From: SURF-24 sp964537965
Lineage (GTDB): Bacteria; Bacteroidota; Ignavibacteria; Ignavibacteriales; SURF-24
Assembly: GCA_964537965.1 (NCBI GenBank)
Contig: CAZIDB010000204.1
Span: 1-8,468, forward strand
Direction: 5' to 3'
DNA length: 8,468 nucleotides
How positions within the stretch are numbered: the stretch's first letter is position 1; every line of letters begins with the position of its first letter. Below, one piece after another: positions 1 to 6,508 of this stretch. The position numbers and the translations under genes were made by a program. The notes below the pieces were generated by a model, which was not told the origin of the DNA, made no database searches, and saw only the letters and a program-made list of their open reading frames with translations.

Positions 1-372
1 AGGAAGATTTTGAATCTTGGCCATACGTTTGGTCATGCAATTGAGAGTATTCTTAATTATAAAATAAAACATGGGGCAGCAGTTATCGCTGGACTTTTAT
101 TGATTGCAGACCTATCAAAAAGGGTAGGTATACTTCAGGAAAAAGATTTTATTCAAATCAGTAGCCTGTTGCATGGTTTTTCTTTTAATCATAGTCTAAA
201 GAAATTAAGTACAGATAGAATGTTAAAGCTTATGTTAAAGGACAAGAAGAGCCGCAATGATAAAATAAAATTTGTTCTGATTAAGGAAATCGGTTATTTA
301 GTTATTGATGCTGAAGTAAATGAAAATTTGATTATAGAAACTTTGCAAAATGCCGGAGATATTCTTAAATAG
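1..372 (+). CDS. aroB: 3-dehydroquinate synthase, C-terminal part (partial)
   Basis: AroB converts DAHP to 3-dehydroquinate, the second step of the shikimate pathway to aromatic amino acids, in the cytoplasm, using NAD and a divalent metal. The reading frame is open from base 1, so the N-terminal two thirds (the NAD-binding domain) lie outside the window; the TTG at 10 is an internal leucine. What remains is 123 residues of a family of about 350. Near the start is the family motif NLGHTFGHAIE, whose first histidine is a metal ligand, followed by KHGAAV, which supplies the second ligand histidine. Further on, DKK at 242-250 and the stretch KIKFVLIKEIG match the usual C-terminal signature. The common HGEAV motif reads HGAAV here. 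The C-terminus looks normal, ending with TAG at 370-372. The family assignment is firm. Confidence 0.95.
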   Translation, partial: RKILNLGHTFGHAIESILNYKIKHGAAVIAGLLLIADLSKRVGILQEKDFIQISSLLHGFSFNHSLKKLSTDRMLKLMLKDKKSRNDKIKFVLIKEIGYLVIDAEVNENLIIETLQNAGDILK

Positions 373-397
373 ATCCGGCTCTTAGAATATTTTTTTT
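352..397. terminator. Possible bidirectional terminator between aroB and the HEAT-repeat gene
   Basis: Two stems overlap here. GCCGGA (352-357) pairs perfectly with TCCGGC (374-379), and ATATTCT (359-365) pairs perfectly with AGAATAT (384-390). The second stem is followed directly by a run of T (390-397) on the + strand, as in an intrinsic terminator. On the - strand the GC-rich stem is followed by ATTTTG. The two stems cross, so they either compete or could form a pseudoknot. The site begins within the last codons of aroB and separates two convergent genes. The function is inferred from position and structure only. Confidence 0.45.
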
Positions 398-399
398 CT

Positions 400-804
400 T
401 TAATTTTTGTTCATCTTAAGATATGCGTTGTAAAATTTTGTGCAGAAATTTCTCACTCTTTTACTGTCATCAAACTTTGCAGCCTGCTTAACCATGTAGG
501 CTCCTTTTGCGTTTCCGATTTTAATAAGTGATAAAGCTGCCTGTATTCTTGCACTTTCTTCTTTTTCACTATGAAGCATTTTTATCAACGGCATCACAGC
601 TCTTTCGGTTTTGTATTCGCCAAGATAATATGCTGTGCTTATTCTTAGACCCAGATTATCGGATTTAAGACCTTCAAGCAAATTATCCTCTATTTTTTCA
701 ATACTTACGTTTGATTTTGTTTTTTCTGGTGAAGAAGCTTGTGTTGAGCCTGTTAGAAATAAAGTACAAATAATAACTGCTAGTAAACTGCTAATCGCTT
801 TCAT
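400..804 (-). CDS. Small exported HEAT-repeat protein of unknown function
   Basis: This encodes 134 residues. Residues 1 to about 24 form a signal peptide (lysine at 2, hydrophobic core, STQA before the likely cut), and no lipobox cysteine is evident. The mature part is almost entirely helical with HEAT-like repeats: about 36-66 (LLEGLKSDN, then LGLRISTAYYLGEY), about 67-98 (AVMPLIKMLHSEKEE, then ARIQAALSLIKIG) and a more degenerate third at about 99-130. The pattern of helix, acidic turn, then R-x-x-AA-LxxIG is typical of HEAT/PBS-lyase-type repeats, which serve as protein-binding scaffolds. There is no catalytic motif. It is transcribed away from the kinases and converges on aroB. The ATG at 802-804 is supported by a strong upstream AGGAAAGGA. 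A periplasmic location is inferred; the partner is unknown. It is probably a real gene, given signal peptide, repeat pattern and ribosome-binding site. Confidence 0.8.
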   Translation of the reverse strand: MKAISSLLAVIICTLFLTGSTQASSPEKTKSNVSIEKIEDNLLEGLKSDNLGLRISTAYYLGEYKTERAVMPLIKMLHSEKEESARIQAALSLIKIGNAKGAYMVKQAAKFDDSKRVRNFCTKFYNAYLKMNKN

Positions 805-810
805 CTTTTT

Positions 811-820
811 ATCCTTTCCT
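811..820 (-). promoter_or_regulatory. Ribosome-binding site of the HEAT-repeat gene
   Basis: Read on the - strand, AGGAAAGGAT lies 6 bases before the ATG at 804-802. It is a good Shine-Dalgarno match and fixes the start codon of this gene. Confidence 0.7.
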
Positions 821-826
821 TTGTTA

Positions 827-840
827 AAGTTATTTAACTT
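827..840. repeat. Short perfect inverted repeat upstream of the HEAT-repeat gene
   Basis: AAGTTA (827-832) and TAACTT (835-840) are perfect inverted copies with a 2-base spacer. The element sits about 23 bases upstream of the HEAT-protein ATG, in what would be its 5' leader or promoter. It has the form of a small operator half-site pair, but a 6+6 repeat is easily found by chance in such AT-rich DNA. Confidence 0.3.
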
Positions 841-865
841 ACATGATGTATGACGGAATAGAAAA

Positions 866-914
866 AGAAAAGTTGCACACCTTATCCAACCAAGAATTTT
901 TCTTCAACTTTTTT
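866..914. terminator. Terminator-like stem-loop in the divergent intergenic region
   Basis: AAAAGTTG (868-875) is the exact inverse of CAACTTTT (905-912), and the stem extends two more pairs (one G-T, one A-T) to 866/914. Its 29-base loop holds a smaller hairpin, AAGAA (892-896) with TTCTT (900-904). T-rich sequence follows the stem on both strands: a long T-rich stretch to the right of 912, and CTTTTTC when read leftwards. This is the form of a bidirectional terminator, which is unusual between divergent genes. It may insulate the two promoters or act as a leader structure. The function is inferred. Confidence 0.35.
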
Positions 915-915
915 A

Positions 916-949
916 TTGATTTTTTTTATTCGGGAAAAAGTTATATTTA
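916..949 (+). promoter_or_regulatory. Candidate promoter of the kinase pair
   Basis: TATATT at 942-947 is a good -10 box, and TATATTTA (942-949) also fits most of the Bacteroidota-type TAnnTTTG element. The nearest upstream TTGATT (916-921) is 20 bases away, too long for a standard sigma-70 spacer, so the -35 part is doubtful. The site lies about 80 bases before the start of the first kinase gene. Confidence 0.25.
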
Positions 950-1030
950 TCCCATAAAAAAATAGTACTGGCATAAGGGAGTATTCGAGGGAAGGATTCT
1001 ATAACTCAGAAAAATTTTTCAGAGATTAAT

Positions 1031-3379
1031 TTGAAGACAACTCTTAAACATGTAATTCTAACAATACTTTTTAGCGCTTGCATTGTAAGTCTGGGTGATG
1101 TTACTACTTTACTTGCCGCACAGAAAAAGCAAATACTCGTTTTAAATTCAGGTGAGTACGAAAACCTCTGGACTTCCGGAATTTTAAATAAACTTCGCAA
1201 TAACTTCGTCTTCAATTATTCGAATTTCCAGCTCAACATTGAAAGCATTAATTTTAATGAGAACAGGAGTTGGATGGTAAACTACCAAAACTTTTCAGAT
1301 TACCTGACAAAAAAATATAATGACGTAAAATTTGATTTAATAATCACTATTGGTGATGAAGCTTTATCATATGCCTGGTATGTAAAGAGAAAAATATTTA
1401 AAGAGATCCCCGTTTTATTTTCTGGTGTCTACATGGTTGATTCATCTGCTTTCAACCAGCGAAATGGATTTTCAGGGATAAGCACAAACATAAATTTTCT
1501 TGAAACAATACGGATGTATATTTCTTTAACTCCGCAAAGAAAAAATCTGATTGTGCTTTTTGATAGCTCTCAGACCGGTAAATTAAAAAGACAATTAATT
1601 CTGCCCGCGCTAAATAAACTTAAAAGAAAGAATTTTCAGATCTCTATTTTTGAAAATTTAACACTGGAAAGTTTTATTAATAAAATAAAAGCTAACCAGG
1701 ATAGCAGTATTATATTCCTTGCCGGCAGGTTCAAAAACGAATTTAATTCATTCGGCAAACTTGATCTTTCTGCCGAAATTCTTTCTAAAAGATGCAACAT
1801 TCCTATTTATAGTTTGCATAGCCAACTTGTTAGAAACGGAATTGTTTCAGACAGGATTCCAAATGCCGGTTCAGATGGTGAATTGCTGACCACCGAAGCT
1901 GTTAAGATTTTGCAGGGTACACCAATCGGACAAATCCCTACATTTTATTCAAGAAATTTAAGATACATTTTTGATTATAAAAGATTACGTGATTTTGATA
2001 TTGATATTGAATTAATTCCGGCTAACAGCATTATACTCAACAGGGAGGATTCTTTCTTAGAAAAATACTTTGGCTACCTGCTTTTTTTAGCCGGAATAAT
2101 TGTCTCTTCAATCATAATTATAACGCTGGTTAAGAATATAAAAGGAAGGAAAAAAGCCGAGAAGATTTTAAAGGAGAGTGAGGAAAGATTTAAAGAAATT
2201 TATCAAAACTCCACAGTTGGTATCTACAGAACCACACCTGATGGAAAAGTGATGATGGCTAATCCGGCATTTATAAAAATTTTTGGTTATGATTCTTTTG
2301 AGATATTATCAATGTTAAACTTTGAAATTGAGTGCAAACATGCAGGATTTGACAGAGAGAAATTTAAAGCCTGTCTTGAAAAGGAATCAATTATAAGAGA
2401 CTATAACTACCCTTGGAAAAGACGGGACGGAACGATTGTGTATCTTAAAGAAAACGCAAAAGTATATAGAAAAAATGATGGATCAGTTTCTTACTATGAA
2501 GGTATAGTTGAAGATGTTACTGAACGCAAAAAAGCTGAAGATGCTCGCGTTGAATATATTGAAGAACTAAAACGAAGTAAGGAAGTAATTGAAAAAAGTG
2601 CACGGGAATTAAAAGAACTTAATATGAAATTGTATAGTTCCGAAGAAAAACTTAAGGGACTTAACAAAAGTAAAGATAAATTTTTCTCGCTTATTTCACA
2701 CGATTTACGCAGCCCGTTGAATTCTGTGCTGGGCTTTACTGAAATTCTTGCCGAAAACCTTGATGAATTAAATAACGATGAAATTAAATCATTTGCGGAA
2801 AATATTCATTCATTACTGAAAAATCTTTATAAGCTAATTGAAAATTTACTACAATGGTCTAGCCTGCAAACGGGGAGGTTCGAATTTAATCCGGTGAATA
2901 TTAGCATACATCGGCTTTGCCGGGAGATTTTTGAATTGCTAAGCGGGAATGCTGTTAAGAAAAGAATCTCACTGATAAATTTAATTCCACCTGATCTTAA
3001 TGTTTTTGCTGATGAGTTTATGATATACTCAGTTTTGCAAAACTTAATATCTAATGCTATTAAGTATACAAATCCCGGTGGTAAAATTATTGTTAAGGCT
3101 GTAACAGATAACAAATATTCAACTATTACCATACAAGATAACGGAATAGGTATTTCCGTAAAAGAACTTAATAATCTTTTTAGCATTGAATCAACATATT
3201 CTAAAACCGGTACGAATGGAGAAAGTGGGACGGGACTTGGATTAATCCTGTGTAAAGAATTAATTGAACTTAATAAAGGTAACATTCAGGTTGAAAGCGA
3301 GGTTGGCAGGGGTTCCGATTTTATTTTTACTTTACCACTGGCTTCTGAAGAAAAAAAAATGTCTGAAAATGCATTATAA
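1031..3379 (+). CDS. Sensor histidine kinase with periplasmic ABC substrate-binding-like sensor and PAS domain
   Basis: This is a 782-residue inner-membrane kinase. Residues 1 to about 30 form a signal peptide. Residues 33-335 match the ABC_sub_bind sensor family (PF04392): FDLIITIGDEAL near 101-112, IPVLFSGV at 126-133, GFSGI at 146-150, and the closing FDYKRLRDFDI...IPANSIILNR at 314-338. Residues 345-367 form one membrane helix. A PAS domain follows at about 385-500, ending in DVTERKK, then a charged coiled coil at 500-545. HisKA carries the phospho-accepting H557 in SHDLRSP. HATPase_c has the N box (N671, N675), DNGIG at 703-707 and GTGLGL at 733-738. There is no receiver domain. The ligand is unknown; relatives of the sensor domain bind small molecules such as amino acids. 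The start is a TTG at 1031, chosen because it opens a good signal peptide; an in-frame TAA at 974 excludes a much longer form, and the SD is weak (AGAGA). It overlaps the next kinase by 11 bp. Confidence 0.93.
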   Translation: MKTTLKHVILTILFSACIVSLGDVTTLLAAQKKQILVLNSGEYENLWTSGILNKLRNNFVFNYSNFQLNIESINFNENRSWMVNYQNFSDYLTKKYNDVKFDLIITIGDEALSYAWYVKRKIFKEIPVLFSGVYMVDSSAFNQRNGFSGISTNINFLETIRMYISLTPQRKNLIVLFDSSQTGKLKRQLILPALNKLKRKNFQISIFENLTLESFINKIKANQDSSIIFLAGRFKNEFNSFGKLDLSAEILSKRCNIPIYSLHSQLVRNGIVSDRIPNAGSDGELLTTEAVKILQGTPIGQIPTFYSRNLRYIFDYKRLRDFDIDIELIPANSIILNREDSFLEKYFGYLLFLAGIIVSSIIIITLVKNIKGRKKAEKILKESEERFKEIYQNSTVGIYRTTPDGKVMMANPAFIKIFGYDSFEILSMLNFEIECKHAGFDREKFKACLEKESIIRDYNYPWKRRDGTIVYLKENAKVYRKNDGSVSYYEGIVEDVTERKKAEDARVEYIEELKRSKEVIEKSARELKELNMKLYSSEEKLKGLNKSKDKFFSLISHDLRSPLNSVLGFTEILAENLDELNNDEIKSFAENIHSLLKNLYKLIENLLQWSSLQTGRFEFNPVNISIHRLCREIFELLSGNAVKKRISLINLIPPDLNVFADEFMIYSVLQNLISNAIKYTNPGGKIIVKAVTDNKYSTITIQDNGIGISVKELNNLFSIESTYSKTGTNGESGTGLGLILCKELIELNKGNIQVESEVGRGSDFIFTLPLASEEKKMSENAL
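3351..3359 (+). other. A9 homopolymer near the end of the first kinase gene
   Basis: Nine consecutive A lie seven codons before the stop codon of the first kinase and just upstream of the ATG of the second. The second kinase's frame is open through this run, back to at least 3264. Loss of one A in the transcript, or a +1 ribosomal shift, would join the two coding regions. Runs of nine or more A are known sites of polymerase slippage in AT-rich bacteria. No slippage is proven here. Confidence 0.3.
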
Positions 3380-6365
3380 ATTTTTTAGAAAATTAAGAAT
3401 AAAAACAAAGATTGCTTTAGCATTAACAACTTTAATTGCTTTGGTCTCATTGTTCATCTTTTTGTATTTCCCATACAGGTTGGAAATAATTGCTTTTCAA
3501 AGGCTTACTGAAAGCTTTAGAATTACATCACTGATGACTGCCTACAGTATAAGTCCTTCTTTATATTTTAATGATCAGGTCGGTTCAAAGGAATCAATTG
3601 ATGCCGCTAGACTGAATTCTGATTTGGTCTACCTTGTGGTTAGAGATAATAATGAGAAGGTATTTTGCAGCTACAACAAACAAGTTGCTCTAAAATCTTT
3701 GTACCTTGATGAAAAAGATTCTTATTCGTCTGATAAAAAGTATTTCAAAATTGTAACTCCTGTTATTCATAATGATGAAGTTATAGGAAAGCTATACCTC
3801 GGATTTTCACTTAATAATTATTATGATTCAATAAAAGAAAGCAGAATTGGTATTGGATTAACAAGCCTGGTAATCTTTCTGATTGGAATATTTACAGTTT
3901 TTGCTGTTGCCGCTTTAATTACAGGTCCATTAAAAAATCTTGTTAAGGTTGTAAGGCAAATAGCGGCAGGTGATCTGACTAAAAGAGCAGTAATTAAATC
4001 TTCGGATGAACTTGGTGAGTTGGCTACAAATTTCAATTCGATGGTGGATAATTTACATTTTGCATATTCCGAATTGGAGCAAAGCAACAGGCTGCTTGAG
4101 GACAGAGTTGAAGAACGAACAGAACTTTTGCAAAGAGAGGTTGACGAGCATAGAAACACAGTAGCAAAACTGAATATAAGCGAAGCTAAATCGAAAGCCT
4201 TGTTAAATGCTGTGCCGGATTTAATGCTAGTCTTCGACAAAAACGGAAACTTCCTTGAATACAAATCAGAATCGGAAGAAGAATTATTTTTTAAAACAAA
4301 CTCCCTTGTTGGTAAAAATGTTTTTGAAGTGCTGCCTGAGTTCCTGGCAATCAAGACAATTAAGTTTATCACAAAAACAATTTTGACCGGTGTGATTTCC
4401 GATTATGAATACCAGGTTGATTTTAAAGGCAAGACAAAATATTATGAATCCCGTTTTGTACTTAAAGGCAGCGATGAAGTGCTTTCAATAGTACGTGATA
4501 TAACCGATAGAAAAATTAACGAAGAAGCCCTTAAGGAAAGTGAGGCAAAATTCAGAGCGCTTGCGGAAACAATCCCGTCTGCAATTATAATTTTTAATAA
4601 TTCAAAATTTTTGTATGTAAATCCGGGTATGGTACAACTTACCGGTTATAGTATGCAGGAATTACTACAACTGGAATTATGGCATCTCATTCATCCTGAT
4701 TATCTTGAATCTGCAAGGGAATACGAGCGCCTAAGGTTTTTAAATGTTAACGAACCGGCGCGTTATGAACTGTGTATCCTTACAAAATCCGGAGAGTTAC
4801 GGTGGGTAGATTTTGCAACTAAATTTATAGATTACGAAGGAGTTACAGCATCAATTGGAAACGCAGTTGATATAACTGAAAGAAAAAATTATGAGAATGA
4901 ACTAAGAAAACTTTATACTGCGGTTGAACAAAGTATTAACTCTATAATTATTACTGATATCAATGGTAATATTGAATATGTAAATCCAAAGTTTACCGCG
5001 GTAACCGGGTATTCCTTTAATGAAGTAAAAGGAAAAAATCCGAGGTTCCTGAAATCAGGGAACAGGTTATCTTCAGAATATAAAATTCTGTGGGATACAA
5101 TTTTAGAAGGGAAGGAGTGGCACGGCGAGTTTTTAAATAAGAAAAAAAATGGTCAGTTATTCTGGGAGTCTGCCTCAATTTCCGGTATTAAAAATTCGGA
5201 TGGAATAATTACTCATTTTCTTGCGTTCAAAGAAGACATTACTGTGCAGAAAACAATTGAAGAAAAATTAATACAATCGGAAAAAGATTACCGTGGTCTG
5301 TTTGAAAATTCTCATGATTCTATTCTGGTAGTTGATCCTGAAAAAAATATTTTCCTTGATGTTAATTCACAGGCATGTAGTCTTTTTGATATTCCAAGGG
5401 AAGAATTTATAAATACTTCCTTTAATAACTTTGCCAGGGAACTGGATGAAAATATTTCTTCTCCTAAAGATGGAAATAGGTTCTTACTGCAAAAGAACAT
5501 TGAGGTAACTCATTATAAGAATGATGGCACAAAACTCTATTTAGAACTGAACACCACATCAGTTTATTACCGGGGCATTAAAGCGCTGCTGTTGATAATA
5601 AGAGATATAACCGAAAGGAAAATATTCGAGCAGCAGTTAATGGATGCAAAAGAAAAAGCTGAAAAATCAGATAGACTTAAAAGTGAATTCCTGGCTCAGA
5701 TGTCTCATGAAATACGAACACCGATCAATACAATTCTTAGCTTTAATTCATTGCTTAGAGAAGAACTTGAAGATAAAGTTTCTGAAGATTTGCGGACATC
5801 ATTCAGAACAATTGAAAACGGCGGAAGGAGATTGATTAGAACGATTGACCTGATCCTGAATATGTCGCAGTTACAAACCGGAAGCTACGATCTGAACATC
5901 AGAGAATTTGATATACTGAATGATATACTTGAAAACATATATTTTGAATTCAAAAACTTTGCTGATAACAAAAACCTGAAATTAGATTTAATTTGCAAAA
6001 CGAATCTTACAAGAATAAACGGAGATTATTTTACAATTGTCCAGATTTTTTCGAACCTGATTGATAATGCAATCAAATATACAAACAAGGGATCCGTAGA
6101 AATTATCATTTACCTCAATTCTGTAAGTGAGCTTTGCATTGATGTTAAAGATACGGGAATAGGGATATCTGAAGAATTTATGCATAGACTTTTTACTCCG
6201 TTTACCCAGGAGGAAAGCGGTTATACAAGAACTTATGAAGGTAATGGTTTGGGACTTGCGCTTGTAAAAAAATATGCTGAAATGAATAACATCGAAATTA
6301 ATGTTAATAGCAAGAAGGATTCGGGTAGTACATTTACAGTTAAATTTTGTAAAAGCTTAAATTAA
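3369..6365 (+). CDS. Multi-PAS sensor histidine kinase with CHASE8-like periplasmic domain and HAMP
   Basis: This is a 998-residue inner-membrane kinase. Membrane helices lie at about 13-35 and 161-184 and enclose a periplasmic domain of about 125 residues that resembles CHASE8 (SPSLYFNDQVGSKE, LVYLVVRDNNEKVF, VIGKLYLGFSL). HAMP spans 183-235 (IAAGDLTKR, SSDELGELATNFNSMV), followed by a coiled coil to about 268. Four PAS domains follow at about 272-383, 391-506, 512-628 and 637-751, most ending in DIT-type PAC motifs. HisKA carries H780 in SHEIRTP. HATPase_c has the N box (N896, N900), DTGIG at 928-932, the F box LFTPF at 941-945 and GNGLGL at 958-963. There is no receiver domain. ATG at 3369 is preferred over an upstream in-frame TTG at 3264 because it directly precedes a basic N-terminus and the first membrane helix. 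It has no clear SD and overlaps the first kinase by 11 bp, so coupled translation is likely. The signal and the response regulator are unknown. Confidence 0.93.
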   Translation: MHYKFFRKLRIKTKIALALTTLIALVSLFIFLYFPYRLEIIAFQRLTESFRITSLMTAYSISPSLYFNDQVGSKESIDAARLNSDLVYLVVRDNNEKVFCSYNKQVALKSLYLDEKDSYSSDKKYFKIVTPVIHNDEVIGKLYLGFSLNNYYDSIKESRIGIGLTSLVIFLIGIFTVFAVAALITGPLKNLVKVVRQIAAGDLTKRAVIKSSDELGELATNFNSMVDNLHFAYSELEQSNRLLEDRVEERTELLQREVDEHRNTVAKLNISEAKSKALLNAVPDLMLVFDKNGNFLEYKSESEEELFFKTNSLVGKNVFEVLPEFLAIKTIKFITKTILTGVISDYEYQVDFKGKTKYYESRFVLKGSDEVLSIVRDITDRKINEEALKESEAKFRALAETIPSAIIIFNNSKFLYVNPGMVQLTGYSMQELLQLELWHLIHPDYLESAREYERLRFLNVNEPARYELCILTKSGELRWVDFATKFIDYEGVTASIGNAVDITERKNYENELRKLYTAVEQSINSIIITDINGNIEYVNPKFTAVTGYSFNEVKGKNPRFLKSGNRLSSEYKILWDTILEGKEWHGEFLNKKKNGQLFWESASISGIKNSDGIITHFLAFKEDITVQKTIEEKLIQSEKDYRGLFENSHDSILVVDPEKNIFLDVNSQACSLFDIPREEFINTSFNNFARELDENISSPKDGNRFLLQKNIEVTHYKNDGTKLYLELNTTSVYYRGIKALLLIIRDITERKIFEQQLMDAKEKAEKSDRLKSEFLAQMSHEIRTPINTILSFNSLLREELEDKVSEDLRTSFRTIENGGRRLIRTIDLILNMSQLQTGSYDLNIREFDILNDILENIYFEFKNFADNKNLKLDLICKTNLTRINGDYFTIVQIFSNLIDNAIKYTNKGSVEIIIYLNSVSELCIDVKDTGIGISEEFMHRLFTPFTQEESGYTRTYEGNGLGLALVKKYAEMNNIEINVNSKKDSGSTFTVKFCKSLN

Positions 6366-6402
6366 ATTTAATCCTGCTAATAAAATTCCAAATATTTTGC
6401 AA

Positions 6403-6424
6403 GTAAATTGTTTTACAACTTTTT
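6403..6424 (+). terminator. Weak candidate terminator after the second kinase
   Basis: GTAAA (6403-6407) pairs with TTTAC (6412-6416) around a 4-base loop. Three unpaired bases and then CTTTTT follow. The stem is short and AT-rich, so this is at best a weak intrinsic terminator; transcription may continue into the next gene. Confidence 0.2.
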
Positions 6425-6428
6425 GCTC

Positions 6429-6456
6429 TTGACTTTAATATCAATTGGGTTTTAGT
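6429..6456 (+). promoter_or_regulatory. Candidate promoter of the GHL10 hydrolase gene
   Basis: TTGACT (6429-6434) matches five of six bases of a sigma-70 -35 box. With a 16-base spacer it is followed by TTTAGT (6451-6456), four of six for a -10 box. It lies about 50 bases before the ATG at 6509. If real, the hydrolase can be expressed independently of the kinases. Confidence 0.35.
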
Positions 6457-6508
6457 TTACGCACTGCCATTACATTCAAAATAGCATACTATTATTTAAC
6501 GGTAGGAT

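Noticed and set aside
635..853. Open frame of 72 codons on the + strand
   Set aside because: It is antisense to the start of the HEAT-repeat gene, which has a signal peptide, a repeat pattern and a ribosome-binding site.
1009..1020. Perfect palindrome GAAAAATTTTTC just before the first kinase start
   Set aside because: A run of five A then five T in AT-rich DNA is expected by chance, and it has no loop to form a hairpin.
1079..1081. Cysteine after LFSA in the first kinase's signal peptide as a lipoprotein site
   Set aside because: The hydrophobic stretch continues past the cysteine (IVSL), position -3 is phenylalanine, and a later cut near AAQ fits better.
2827..3285. Open frame of 152 codons on the - strand
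   Set aside because: It lies wholly opposite the conserved HisKA/HATPase region of the first kinase and its translation shows no recognisable domain; a shadow frame.
3264..3368. Earlier TTG start for the second kinase, adding 35 residues
   Set aside because: It would overlap the first kinase by 116 bp, and the added residues do not resemble a natural N-terminus; the ATG at 3369 directly precedes the basic end and first membrane helix.
3821..4372. Open frame of 183 codons on the - strand
   Set aside because: It is opposite the second membrane helix, HAMP and first PAS of the second kinase; the serine- and leucine-rich product is the usual antisense of such coding sequence.
2157..6000. Repeated DIT-E-R-K-like motifs and similar DNA between PAS domains as a sign of recent duplication
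   Set aside because: This is the normal end of PAS/PAC domains; the DNA between copies is too diverged for a recent event.
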